Counted from the stretch's first letter, positions 45,959 through 55,594 are shown. The stretch: 64,000 bases of DNA from an uncultured Aquimarina sp. (GCF_947496855.1 NZ_CANMED010000001.1:434001-498000); one strand, 5' to 3'. Numbers and translations are program-made. Notes: a model not told the origin generated them from the sequence alone.

Positions 45959-48139
45959 ATGAAAAATATAATATGGGGCATACTGCTCTCTATATCAATG
46001 TGTGCATATGCTAATGCGCAAATAAATACATTAAAAATAAAGATACTATCAGAATCAAATAATCAACCCCTTGTTGGAGCTACTATTTATTCAGCGCAAA
46101 TAGAAAAAGGATCTGTGACGGATCTTGATGGTATGGCAGCTTTATATTCGATTCCAGGCGGAATTTATGATTTTACGATTTCATTTTTAGGTTTTGAATC
46201 TGTAAAAAGAACCATAGAGATTCCATATACAGAAGTATTAGTTATAAAACTTAAAGAAGACGATGAATCTTTAGAAGAAGTAGTTTTACAATCCAACCGA
46301 AGTACTAGAACTATCCAAAGAATTCCTACTAGAATTGAATTAATTGGAGCAGAAGAGTTGGGTGAGAAAAATGCCATGAATGCTACAAATATTTCGATGG
46401 TATTAAGAGAAAGTACCGGGATACAAATGCAGCAAACATCATTAAGTAGTGGGAATTCTAATATTAGGATTCAGGGGCTTGATGGGCGATATACGCAGCT
46501 ATTAAGAGATGGCTTTCCTTTATATGGAGGATTTTCTAGTGGTTTGAGTATTATGCAGATACCACCTTTGGATTTAAAACAATTCGAAATTATAAAAGGA
46601 AGTTCTTCTACGCTTTATGGAGGAGGTGCCATTGCAGGATTGGTAAACATGATCTCGAAAACCCCTGAAGAAGAACCTGACTTAGATATTATGCTTACAC
46701 AAACACACGCATTAGGAACTACAGGGAATGTTTTTTATAGTAAGCGAAATAATAAATTTGGAGTTACTTTATATGGGTCTGGTCATTATCAAAAGGAATT
46801 TGATCCGGAAGATGATGGGTTTAGTAATTTACCAAGAACAAAATCGGTATCAATTAACCCAAAATTATTTTATTATCCATCAGAAAAAACTACTTTTTGG
46901 TTTGGAATAAACGGAACATATGATGATAGGATAGGAGGTGATATAAATGCAATCAGAAATAATGGAAATAGTAATTTGTACACAGAAGAAAATATTTCCA
47001 AACGTATTAGTACGCAAGCTATATATACCACAGAAATAGATACTATACGTTCATTAAATATAAAAAATAGTTTTGCCTATTTTAATAGAAATCTTATTGT
47101 TCCAAGCCTAAATTTTAAAGGAAATCAATTCAATTCTTTTACAGAAATAGCTTATAATGAGCAAGGATTAAGAGCTGATTGGATTTTAGGTGTAAATTTA
47201 TATACAGTAGATTTTGATGAGGAATCCACTACCTCAGAACGTGACCAAAATGATATATCAGCTGGACTGTTTATAAATAACATCTTTGATATTACTGATA
47301 ACTGGATAGTAGAGACAGGTTTTAGAGCAGATTATGCAAAAGACTGGGGATTTTTTCCTTTACCAAAAATATCGCTGCTATTCAAAGCGAATAATTCATT
47401 TTCAAGTAGGATAGGAGGGGGTTTAGGTTATAAAATTCCGGATATTTTTACAGAAGAGGCTGAATTTATTAATTTCAATAATATATTGGCTATTGATAAA
47501 GATGGTTTAGAAGCTGAACGTTCTTATGGTGTAAATTTGGATTTTAATTACGACACTTATTTAACTAATGAAATAGGGTTTTCAATAAATCAATTGTTTT
47601 ATGTAACGGCTATTCAGAATGGTTTATTACTGACTGATACTACAACTGGTTTTTTTGAGTTTGAAAATGCGCAAGATGATATCGTTAGTAAAGGAGCAGA
47701 GACTAATATTAAATTCACATACAAAGATTTGAAATGGTTTCTTAATTATGCTTTTATTGATACTCGCTTAAACTATCTCAATGGTAATCCACAAAAGCCA
47801 TTAACAGCAAGGCATAATGCTGGTAGCGTAGTGATGTATGAAAACGAAAAATGGAGAATAGGTTTTGAGACTTATTATACGGGTAAGCAATTACTTTCTA
47901 ATGGAACAAAAACTACAGATTTTGTTTTAATGGGGTTATTAGGAATGCGTAATTTCGGTTGGGGAACTATCTTTGTTAATTTTGAAAATTTCACAGATAG
48001 AAGACAAAGTAGATTTTCTCCATTAGTATTACCTCCAACCAATGATCCTACATTCACAGAAATTTATGCTCCAGCGGATGGTTTTATATTTAGTGCCGGT
48101 ATCATTATAAAGCCTTTCGGGCAAAAAGAACATCATTAA
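45959..48139 (+). CDS. TonB-dependent receptor, probably for a metal or metal complex
   Basis: This 726-residue outer-membrane receptor has a signal peptide and a carboxypeptidase-regulatory-like domain (about residues 24-95). The plug domain (NIRIQGLDGRYTQLLRDGFP, then EIIKGSSSTLYGGGAIAGLV) is followed by a 22-strand barrel. The last residues (FGQKEHH) end in two His. Energy comes from TonB-ExbBD in the inner membrane. Pairing with the Cys/His-rich DUF6660-like protein suggests metal uptake; copper, cobalt or zinc cannot be told apart. Confidence 0.9.
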   Translation: MKNIIWGILLSISMCAYANAQINTLKIKILSESNNQPLVGATIYSAQIEKGSVTDLDGMAALYSIPGGIYDFTISFLGFESVKRTIEIPYTEVLVIKLKEDDESLEEVVLQSNRSTRTIQRIPTRIELIGAEELGEKNAMNATNISMVLRESTGIQMQQTSLSSGNSNIRIQGLDGRYTQLLRDGFPLYGGFSSGLSIMQIPPLDLKQFEIIKGSSSTLYGGGAIAGLVNMISKTPEEEPDLDIMLTQTHALGTTGNVFYSKRNNKFGVTLYGSGHYQKEFDPEDDGFSNLPRTKSVSINPKLFYYPSEKTTFWFGINGTYDDRIGGDINAIRNNGNSNLYTEENISKRISTQAIYTTEIDTIRSLNIKNSFAYFNRNLIVPSLNFKGNQFNSFTEIAYNEQGLRADWILGVNLYTVDFDEESTTSERDQNDISAGLFINNIFDITDNWIVETGFRADYAKDWGFFPLPKISLLFKANNSFSSRIGGGLGYKIPDIFTEEAEFINFNNILAIDKDGLEAERSYGVNLDFNYDTYLTNEIGFSINQLFYVTAIQNGLLLTDTTTGFFEFENAQDDIVSKGAETNIKFTYKDLKWFLNYAFIDTRLNYLNGNPQKPLTARHNAGSVVMYENEKWRIGFETYYTGKQLLSNGTKTTDFVLMGLLGMRNFGWGTIFVNFENFTDRRQSRFSPLVLPPTNDPTFTEIYAPADGFIFSAGIIIKPFGQKEHH

Positions 48140-48148
48140 AGGTATAAT

Positions 48149-48185
48149 ATAGGATACCTTGTTTATTAATAACAAGGTGTCCTAT
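48149..48185. terminator. Long hairpin between convergent genes
   Basis: A 15-base stem (ATAGGATACCTTGTT with AACAAGGTGTCCTAT, one G-U pair) lies between the TonB receptor gene and the convergent regulator gene. It has no T-run on either side, so it may be a terminator of a less usual kind or an RNA-stabilising end. Confidence 0.5.
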
Positions 48186-48254
48186 AAGTTTCGAGCTCTT
48201 AAAGATTAATCTGAATTTTTGTTTAAGTATAGTTGTATCTTAATCTTATATGGA

Positions 48255-49145
48255 TTATAGTGTATTTTTGTTAGCTGTTTCAAGTCTATAGCCTACCCCG
48301 TGGACGTTTATAATTTTAACCTCCGAATCTTTGCCGAGTTTTTTTCTTAATTTAGAAATAAACATATCTAGACTTCTGCCTACAATAACACCATTATCCT
48401 CCCATACTTGTTTGATAAGTTGTTCTCTTTTAACAATCTGATTAGGATGTTGCGCAAAAATAGCTAGTAGTTCACTTTCTTTAGCTGTTAAGGAAATTTC
48501 AATTTGATCTTTGTTTAACTTCTGTTGATCCGGATAAAATATAAGTTTACCCAAAACGATTTGGTTGGGCGAAATTATTGGATTATTTTCTCTATGTCTC
48601 TTTTTGAGTAAGGTAGTACTCGTTATTAGAATAATAAACAATATTAATAAAGAAAAGGTATATATATTTCCCATCGCACTATATAAAGAAGAAGTTTCTT
48701 CTTTGAGCATAATAACCCGGATAGTGTAACAGCTTGCTGGAAGCTTTCTGCCAAAGCATGAAATTTCATTATTTTTTAATGGCCCTAATATTTGATAACT
48801 ATATGATATTTCATTGGTTTCACAATGAATTACTTCGGTAATATAATTGTCCGGGAGGCCTGTTTTTTTTAATTCTGCATCAATAATTGTTACTAACACT
48901 TTTGGATCAATTGTTAACTCTTCCTGAAATGACAATTCAAATTTATAATCAGAAATCTCTTTTATCGGTAATACAAGAGATGTAGGGTCATTGTTCTTTA
49001 ATAACAACTGGTTTCCAACAGCTCTTAAAGCTATCTTAATTTTTTCCGTATGAAATAAATCTTCTTTTGGAGAAAAGCTATGGATCGTCATAACGCTCAT
49101 CAATAAGATGATAACGGTTATTAGTATTTTGAATTTATTTTTCAC
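48255..49145 (-). CDS. Membrane-bound winged-helix regulator with N-terminal periplasmic sensor
   Basis: This 296-residue protein has an N-terminal signal or membrane segment (ILITVIILLMSVMTIHSF) and a periplasmic part of about 140 residues with two Cys. A second membrane helix (near residues 155-180, FSLLILFIILITSTTLL) leads to a cytoplasmic OmpR/PhoB-type winged helix (ISLTAKESELLAIFAQHPNQ, then IINVHGVGYRLE). The DNA-binding domain is C-terminal, the reverse of ToxR. It has no receiver or kinase, so it would be a one-component sensor. The start is GTG. It is divergent from the FKBP-YceI gene, which may be its target. Confidence 0.85.
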   Translation of the reverse strand: MKNKFKILITVIILLMSVMTIHSFSPKEDLFHTEKIKIALRAVGNQLLLKNNDPTSLVLPIKEISDYKFELSFQEELTIDPKVLVTIIDAELKKTGLPDNYITEVIHCETNEISYSYQILGPLKNNEISCFGRKLPASCYTIRVIMLKEETSSLYSAMGNIYTFSLLILFIILITSTTLLKKRHRENNPIISPNQIVLGKLIFYPDQQKLNKDQIEISLTAKESELLAIFAQHPNQIVKREQLIKQVWEDNGVIVGRSLDMFISKLRKKLGKDSEVKIINVHGVGYRLETANKNTL

Positions 49146-49275
49146 GTAAAAAAGTTTCTTATTAACAAATAACGAAAAATTTACAATTCCTATACACTTT
49201 TTTACAATTGATTTAGCATTGTAGAATAGACTCCGAATTATTTTCGTCTCAACTAAAATTTAAAATATAAAATAG

Positions 49276-50268
49276 ATGAAAACTAATGTAAGAATTCAAC
49301 TTAATAAATTGAATATCAATATTGTTAAAATATATATAAGTATACTTGTACTTATGGTATTGTTTGGGTGTTCTAATAAGACAGACTTTACTATTACGGC
49401 CTCAGGACTTCAATACAAAATAGTAAAAACTGGTTCAGGCCCTTCAGTTGTAAAAGGTGAAGAAGTCCTTATTCATGAAACCACAAAATACATTAATGAT
49501 TCTTTGGTGTATACTTCTAGAAATAGACCAAGTCCTCTTAAGGTTTTGGTAGGAGGTAATCAAGTTATAAAGGGAGTAGATGAGGGTTTACAGGGGATGA
49601 AAATTGGAGAAATACGTAAACTTATTGTACCACCATCTTTAAGTAAAAGAACCGGAAACGTTACTTTTCCGCATCCTGATTCTACATTACTTTATGAAAT
49701 TGAATTAATAGATATTGTAAAAGAGAAAATAGTACCTAAAACTGTTGATGGCAATATTTTGAAAATTAACAAAGAGAAAAGTATTCTGAAATGGGAAGGA
49801 TTCGATAAACTTCATACAAACGGACATTATGGAACTGTTACTTTCCATAGTGGCGAATTTTATGCAAAAGAGAATAAAATTTTTGGAGGTGAATTCTTAA
49901 TTGATATGAATACTATTATAAACACTGATGGAGATTACAGTGAGTCTCTTGTTGATCACTTAAAAAACGCTGATTTTTTTGAAACAGAAAAATATCCCAT
50001 GGCTACACTCAAAATAATAACCATTAAATATATTGATGATTCTAATGTATCAGTACTGGCCAATCTAACTATTAAAGATATGTTACAACCCGTGGAGTTT
50101 GATGCTCGTATAAGCTATAACGAAAATAAGTTAATCTTTACTTCAAAATTTACAATTGATCGAACACTATGGAATATAGTATATGCATCTGGTAGTATTT
50201 TTGGTAGTTTTGGTGATAATTTGATATCAGATGAGGTACAGTTCGAAACCTCTATATTCACGGAATAA
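49276..50268 (+). CDS. Lipoprotein fusing FKBP-type prolyl isomerase and YceI-like domains
   Basis: This 330-residue lipoprotein has its lipobox Cys32 in MVLFGCSNK. An FKBP-type domain follows (residues 40-150: TASGLQYKIVKTGSGPSV, then VIKGVDEGLQGMKIGEIRKL). A YceI-like lipocalin domain makes up the rest (from SILKWEGFDKLHTNGHYGTV to the ADFFETEKYPMATLKI motif). FKBP domains aid folding; YceI domains bind long isoprenoid-type lipids. The fusion suggests a periplasmic chaperone with lipid binding. It is divergent from the membrane regulator, with 130 bases between. Confidence 0.85.
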   Translation: MKTNVRIQLNKLNINIVKIYISILVLMVLFGCSNKTDFTITASGLQYKIVKTGSGPSVVKGEEVLIHETTKYINDSLVYTSRNRPSPLKVLVGGNQVIKGVDEGLQGMKIGEIRKLIVPPSLSKRTGNVTFPHPDSTLLYEIELIDIVKEKIVPKTVDGNILKINKEKSILKWEGFDKLHTNGHYGTVTFHSGEFYAKENKIFGGEFLIDMNTIINTDGDYSESLVDHLKNADFFETEKYPMATLKIITIKYIDDSNVSVLANLTIKDMLQPVEFDARISYNENKLIFTSKFTIDRTLWNIVYASGSIFGSFGDNLISDEVQFETSIFTE

Positions 50269-50367
50269 TGGGCTTTTAATATTCGATTTTATTCATTAGA
50301 AAACAAATTGTAGAAAAAAAATAACATATTTTATGATAAAAATTCTGCAAAAATGCATAAAAGGAAG

Positions 50368-50375
50368 TAGTTTTG
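50368..50375 (+). promoter_or_regulatory. TAnnTTTG-type -7 box
   Basis: TAGTTTTG lies 21 bases before the helicase start. The -33 TTG is not clear, so this is a moderate call. Confidence 0.35.
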
Positions 50376-50396
50376 CAGCCCTAGAAATGAGAAAAT

Positions 50397-51947
50397 ATGT
50401 CGGATACCACTACAGAATTACAAGAAAAAAAAACAGGTAAGGATTTATATAGTTATCAAAAAGGAGCGATTAATAAGATTTTTAAAAGTTTTGAAGATGC
50501 TCGTGAAGATTACCATTTGTTATACCAATTACCGACCGGAGGTGGGAAAACAGTTATTTTTTCCGAAATAGTAAGACAATATCTTAAGCATCACAATAGA
50601 AAAGTATTGGTGATGACACATCGTATAGAATTGTGTAAGCAAACATCTAGGATGCTTACAGGGTTTGGTGTTGATAATAAAGTAGTTGATAGCAAAGCAA
50701 ATCTGGATGATCAGGATAAGTATAGTTGTTTTGTAGCAATGGTAGAAACATTAAACAATAGACTTACTGAAGGTAAGTTAGATATTTCGGATATTGGCTT
50801 AGTGATTATTGATGAGGCACATTATAATTCTTTTACTAAGTTATTTAAATTTTTTGAAAAGTCTTTTGTTTTAGGAGTTACAGCTACACCGTTAAGCTCT
50901 AATATAAAATTACCAATGAAAGACAATTATGACGAATTAATTGTTGGTGAAACGATAGAATCATTAATTGAGAATGAATTTTTGGCGCGGGCAGATGTAT
51001 TTGCATATAATATGGGATTAACTTCTCTAGAAGTTGGGTCTAATGGAGATTATACAGTAAAATCTTCAGAAGATTTATATACCAATAGTACGATGCTTAG
51101 TCAACTATTACAAGCCTATGAAAAACACTCTAAAGGAAAGAAGGTATTGATCTTTAATAATGGTATTAACACCTCATTACACGTATATGATACGTTTAGA
51201 TCTGCGGGATATCCTATTGCGCATCTTGATAACACAGCTACTAAAAAACAAAGAAAACAAATTCTTCAATGGTTTAAGGAAACACCTGATGCTATTTTAA
51301 CTTCTGTAAGTATTTTGACTACAGGGTTTGATGAACCTACGGTAGATACTATTATTCTAAATCGAGCAACAAAATCATTAACTTTATATTATCAGATGAT
51401 CGGTCGTGGGTCTCGTATATTAAAAAATAAATCTACATTTAATGTTATTGATCTTGGAAATAACTATCATCGGTTTGGACCTTGGGGAGCAGATTTAGAT
51501 TGGCAGAAAATATTCAATTCTCCGGATTATTACATGGATAAACTCCTTAATGATGAGGATATAGAGGATAAATTTAGGCATGAAATGCCAGAAGAATTAA
51601 GAGTTGAGTTTGCTAATTCTGAAGAAGTGTATTTTGATATTAAAGAGACCTATAAAGATTCTGTTAGAAAAGGGGAGTCTTCTAAAGTTGTTTTAGAAAG
51701 ATCTATAGCACAACACGCAAAGATTTGTATAGAGAATAGCGAAGATGTATATGATGCCATAGCTTTAGCTAAAATGTTAGGAGATGATATAGATCACAGA
51801 ATACAAAGTTATGCTAAATGTATAAGTAGAAGTACCTATAATTTTTTATCCTGGTTAAAGGATGACTATAGGAAAAAGCTGAATGCTTATCTAAGAGAAA
51901 ATTTTGATGTAAAATTCGAAGAAATTCACGGTAGACCTCCTGAATAA
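50397..51947 (+). CDS. SF2 DEAD/DEAH-box helicase
   Basis: This 516-residue protein has the SF2 helicase set. The Q-like start is YQKGAINKIFKSF, Walker A is LPTGGGKT, DEAH is in LVIIDEAH, motif III is VLGVTATP, and motif VI is QMIGRGSR. A helical C-terminal part of about 130 residues follows. The layout is that of the RadD/SSL2-like group of small helicases, which act on DNA or RNA; the substrate is not known. It converges on rlmF with a 17-base gap. Confidence 0.9.
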   Translation: MSDTTTELQEKKTGKDLYSYQKGAINKIFKSFEDAREDYHLLYQLPTGGGKTVIFSEIVRQYLKHHNRKVLVMTHRIELCKQTSRMLTGFGVDNKVVDSKANLDDQDKYSCFVAMVETLNNRLTEGKLDISDIGLVIIDEAHYNSFTKLFKFFEKSFVLGVTATPLSSNIKLPMKDNYDELIVGETIESLIENEFLARADVFAYNMGLTSLEVGSNGDYTVKSSEDLYTNSTMLSQLLQAYEKHSKGKKVLIFNNGINTSLHVYDTFRSAGYPIAHLDNTATKKQRKQILQWFKETPDAILTSVSILTTGFDEPTVDTIILNRATKSLTLYYQMIGRGSRILKNKSTFNVIDLGNNYHRFGPWGADLDWQKIFNSPDYYMDKLLNDEDIEDKFRHEMPEELRVEFANSEEVYFDIKETYKDSVRKGESSKVVLERSIAQHAKICIENSEDVYDAIALAKMLGDDIDHRIQSYAKCISRSTYNFLSWLKDDYRKKLNAYLRENFDVKFEEIHGRPPE

Positions 51948-51964
51948 ATTATAATCGTTTATTT

Positions 51965-52840
51965 TTATTCTTTTGGGAATTTCCAGGCTACAAATCGACT
52001 TTGCTTGTTTCCTTGAGACATCTCTACTGTTTTGTGAATCGTTTTTAGTTTAGTAAGCTGTTTGTGAATTTTTGGTAAATTATCTTTTTTGGATACTAAT
52101 GAAGTAAACCAGCCTACCTGAGTTTTGTAATTTATACTTTGTTTAATCATTCGTTTAATAAACAAAGCTTCTCCACCGTTACACCATAATTCGTTAGCCT
52201 GTCCACCAAAATTTAATACTAAAGATTTGCCTTTTGAGCTAATTGCAGACAAATTTCTTAATTTACGAAGTGCACCTTTAGTAGCTTCTTTTTCTGATGA
52301 ATGAAAAGGAGGGTTACACATAGAAAAATGATAATATTCATTAAGTTGAATGACACCTTCAAAAATATTAGCATTATTTTCTTGATGTCTTATCTCAATG
52401 TTGTTCTTTAAATTAGGTGTCAAATCTACATTAGCTTGTGCAGCAGTAACTGCAGTCCTATTAATATCGACACCAACCATTTTCCAGTTGTTTATCTGAG
52501 TTCCTAGAATGGGATAGATACAATTTGCGCCAACACCAATATCTAGCCCGCTTATTTGATAACGAATAGGATCTTCTTCTAATAGATCAGCAATATGATG
52601 AATGTAATCAGCTCTTCCTGGGATAGGAGGGCATAAATAATCTTTTGGGATATTCCAGTCATTTAATCGATAATGATGCTTTAAAATAGCTTTATTCAGT
52701 TCTAGGACAGCTTGGTTGTTAGAAAAATCAATACTTTTTTTTCCAAATGAATTTATAAATACATGTTTTGATAATTCTAGATGTGCTCTTGTTAATGTAT
52801 TAAAATCGTAAGAGGAATTGTGAAGATTTTTTGGGTGCAC
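51965..52840 (-). CDS. rlmF: 23S rRNA (adenine-N6) methyltransferase RlmF
   Basis: This 291-residue protein matches RlmF. It opens HPKNLHNSSYDFNTL, with YLCPPIPGRADYIHHIADLL in the middle. SAM motif I is LDIGVGANCIYPILG and the N6-adenine motif is MCNPPFHSS. It methylates the adenine at the position numbered 1618 in E. coli 23S rRNA. I prefer the GTG at 52840, which puts the start at the family's HPKN segment; an ATG at 52873 would add eleven residues with no family match. Confidence 0.92.
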   Translation of the reverse strand: MHPKNLHNSSYDFNTLTRAHLELSKHVFINSFGKKSIDFSNNQAVLELNKAILKHHYRLNDWNIPKDYLCPPIPGRADYIHHIADLLEEDPIRYQISGLDIGVGANCIYPILGTQINNWKMVGVDINRTAVTAAQANVDLTPNLKNNIEIRHQENNANIFEGVIQLNEYYHFSMCNPPFHSSEKEATKGALRKLRNLSAISSKGKSLVLNFGGQANELWCNGGEALFIKRMIKQSINYKTQVGWFTSLVSKKDNLPKIHKQLTKLKTIHKTVEMSQGNKQSRFVAWKFPKE

Positions 52841-52873
52841 AATAGAATAGATTATAAAGCTGTAAATATACAT

Positions 52874-53592
52874 AATATATAAATGGCCATAAATATCATT
52901 TTTAAAGATTACAGTGTTTTTTTCTATAAAATAATTGAATATTTTTCATATTCTAAAACATAACAAAGCATTCAATTTTCGATTATATTAACTATAATAA
53001 CATGAAAAAAAGTGTTAAAATGGAAATTCTATTAAATATTTTATCTTTTTTTCGATAAAAAGTAGATAAATATCGACGAAATAACAGTTAGTATTGTTAA
53101 AGTTTTCTTAAAAATAATGTTAAATAGCCTATTGTGATCAAGTTAAATAGGTTTAATATAACAGTATTTTTATTACGTTTTTACCGTAATCAAAATATTT
53201 TAACCCAAAAACCTCATCTATCCGCATACCTTTCGTATCCCTATTTCATATAAAATTTAAGCAATTTTTTAACATTTTCAATTTAACATTTCATTTTGGT
53301 AATAAACTGTAAAACAATACTATAAACTATTCTTGCATAATTACGATTAGGGGGAAAACACCCTGTTTAAAAGTTGGATATTTCCCTATATTTGAACAAG
53401 TTGATCAACATACACAAATTATTTCTTATTTTTTTAATAGTCTGCTTTGAAAAGGGTTACTATGAAAAAAGCTTAATTAAACTCATGAATTATTAGGGGA
53501 ATTTTTAGTTTTTATTAATGATAAAAAATGAAATTTCAACTAATTGTTTACATCAATATTGCATAGTGAGTATAAACCAAAATGATTGAGCC
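52874..53592. other. Non-coding region upstream of the second HEIGH peptidase gene
   Basis: About 720 bases with no credible gene. It has an ATTACG/CGTAAT inverted repeat (about 53172-53191). A GGGGGAAAACACCC block at 53349-53363 is followed by TTTCCC, and a TATATTTG -7-like box sits at 53387-53394. The block lies where an activator or repressor site would be relative to that box. Confidence 0.5.
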
Positions 53593-54198
53593 ATGAAATT
53601 TATAAAAATACTATTAATACTATCTGTTTTTCTTTCTTGTACAACTGAAGATGATTTTGTTCCTTTTCAAGTGGAACAGGTGTTTTCTGATAATTTAGAC
53701 AAAGTGATAAAGGTAGATATCATCTATGTACAATCTTCTTCAGGTCATTGTTCATATAATCTGAACGAAACTAATTTTATCCACAATCTTAATGGTAATT
53801 TTTTTCATAGATATGGTATTGGTTTAGAAAAAGGTGTTATCAAAACGATCATCAATGATGAACTATATGATTTACGTGATAACAGAGGACAAGAATCAAG
53901 TGTTTTTTTAACCGAAACACAGGATTCTTATGACGAAAATAGATTGAGTATTTATATAATTAAGAGAGCTCATACGGTTGCTATTGCAGGTATAGGAAAA
54001 GATCAGCGAGCATTGATTACAGATGAATTTCTGGAAACAACTACGGTGCCTCACGAAATAGGTCATGCATTGGGCTTATTTCATTATCATGAAGAGGGAA
54101 ATATCATGGGGCAAATACGTCCTCATATGAGAAAAGAATTCACAAATACTCAGACCGATAGAATGAAAAATACAATAACTAAAATAGTGGGTATATAA
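53593..54198 (+). CDS. Short HEIGH-motif zinc metallopeptidase lipoprotein
   Basis: This 201-residue lipoprotein has its lipobox at VFLSCTTE. A zincin domain with HEIGHALGLFH follows: three zinc His plus the catalytic Glu. A NIMGQIRP segment about seven residues later probably makes the Met-turn. It is shorter than the M57-like gene at 26998 and not closely similar outside the zinc site, but carries the same HEIGH signature. It stands alone, and a decayed partial copy of its C-terminal half lies about 650 bases downstream. Confidence 0.8.
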   Translation: MKFIKILLILSVFLSCTTEDDFVPFQVEQVFSDNLDKVIKVDIIYVQSSSGHCSYNLNETNFIHNLNGNFFHRYGIGLEKGVIKTIINDELYDLRDNRGQESSVFLTETQDSYDENRLSIYIIKRAHTVAIAGIGKDQRALITDEFLETTTVPHEIGHALGLFHYHEEGNIMGQIRPHMRKEFTNTQTDRMKNTITKIVGI

Positions 54199-54849
54199 AG
54201 AACCCACTGCGTTGCCCCAATCATTTGAATTATTTTATGTATTAAAAGTGTCAAGTCGTTGAATAGCAACCATAATTTATGCTGTTATTTTTGACTGAAG
54301 CTAAACAGAAAGAGGCTGACTGATAGTGTACCATTTGTATTTCTTTTCATGTGGCCTTTTTCTAAATGTTTGTGTAGGAAAAAAAAGACATAAAGGTTTT
54401 GAATTTAAGTAAAAGTGACAAGATTAATTTTGATAGACAAACTGAAGATTATCTTATTATGACTAAGATAGTCGAATAGTATTTTTAATAACTTAATAAA
54501 ACTCATTATTGAATGAATAGAATCTCGCCTTTTAGTCCCTTATTGAAAAGTAAGATTTTACCTTCGATTTTAAATCAAAATTAATGCTGATGTATTTCAA
54601 TTGATAATAATTTCAAACCCCAATCAGTATTCTAATTTATTTAGACATCCCCTTTTAGTAAGTTAGTTATTCTTTTAAATTATTATTAGAGTAGCTGTGT
54701 ATAAAGTAAAATCAAACAGGTTGTAATTTTTACGTTGTAATCTGTTTGATTTTTTAAATTTAAAAATAATCTACATAAACACTTAAGGTAATAATTATTC
54801 CGTGTTAATTTGGTTGTTAGTACGATCTATTACATATGATCAAAAGATC
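54199..54849. other. Non-coding stretch between peptidase gene and its decayed copy
   Basis: About 650 bases with stops in every frame. The only clear structure is the terminator at 54710-54755. It may include unrecognisable remains of the 5' half of the duplicated peptidase gene. Confidence 0.45.
54710..54755 (+). terminator. Intrinsic terminator-like hairpin
   Basis: AATCAAACAG (54710-54719) pairs perfectly with CTGTTTGATT (54742-54751), followed by T residues. It lies more than 500 bases after the nearest plus-strand gene, so it may end a long 3' region or an unseen transcript. Confidence 0.6.
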
Positions 54850-55094
54850 TAATATAATACCATAGAAATAGTAGAAATAAGAAAGGATAAAAGAGCTCTT
54901 TGATTACTATTGAGTTTCTTTATAAATCAAGAGTAGCGTACGAAAAAACTTATACTTTAAGTTTATTTTATTATACAACGGAAGGAAATACTATGAATGA
55001 AATAAGACCATGTTTAAGAAAAAAAATTACAAACGAACAGGTAGATATATTGAAAAATAATCGAACCTTATTAGGAAGTGATCATTTTTTTTAA
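54850..55094 (+). pseudogene. Decayed, frameshifted copy of the HEIGH peptidase gene
   Basis: Two frames together match the C-terminal half of the gene at 53593. From 54862 the first frame reads IEIVEIRKDKRAL against VAIAGIGKDQRAL. A frameshift at about 54898 then switches to ITIEFL, which runs to EGNTMNEIRP and TNEQVD, against ITDEFL, EGNIMGQIRP and TNTQTD. All three zinc-binding His of HEIGHxxxxxH are Tyr here (YEKTYTLSLFY). No start or signal peptide is left. It is the remains of a tandem duplicate with no catalytic function. Confidence 0.75.
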
Positions 55095-55174
55095 AATTAG
55101 GATGGTTGATTGAGTGCAGATAAACTGCATTTAGTTAGCTATTTGTAATACGACTAAAAGTTTAATTTAGTTTT

Positions 55175-55594
55175 TTAACTTCCTACTCGAATTGCTTCGA
55201 AAGTTTTAAATAGTATACCCTTATAAGCTCTTATATAGCATAAATCCGTATTGCTTGGGTCAATCCATACTTTTACAGTATATGTTTTTCCACTGTCCGC
55301 ATTATAGATAGTTCCACCAGACAATTCTCCATCTTCAAAATTTAGGTCGTTAAGAATATCGATTCCTAATAGTTGACGTTGTCTAAGAGTAGGATTAGGA
55401 TTTTTATTATCTAATCCATTAAGGTTTGATATGGGGTGTTCTGCTCGTTTATTAATTTTACCAAAAAAACGATCTCCATTTTTATAAATCTCAATTATAG
55501 AGCCACCTTCTATACGCCATTTACCGATATAAGTTTCGGGTTTTATCGACGAGATACAAAGAGAAGTTAAGAAGAGAAAGAGCATTAATCTCAT
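55175..55594 (-). CDS. Secreted DUF2147 protein
   Basis: This 139-residue protein has a signal peptide (MLFLFLTSLCISSI) and the DUF2147 pattern. YIGKWRIEGGSIIEIYKNGD opens it, then LLGIDILNDLNFEDGE, and GGTIYNADSGKTY near the C-terminus. The family makes small periplasmic beta-barrels of unknown function, common in Bacteroidota and Proteobacteria. It stands alone. Confidence 0.85.
   Translation of the reverse strand: MRLMLFLFLTSLCISSIKPETYIGKWRIEGGSIIEIYKNGDRFFGKINKRAEHPISNLNGLDNKNPNPTLRQRQLLGIDILNDLNFEDGELSGGTIYNADSGKTYTVKVWIDPSNTDLCYIRAYKGILFKTFEAIRVGS

Noticed and set aside
52841-52873. ATG 52873 as the start of rlmF
   Set aside because: The eleven extra residues are hydrophobic and unlike the family; the GTG at 52840 places the start at the conserved HPKN segment.
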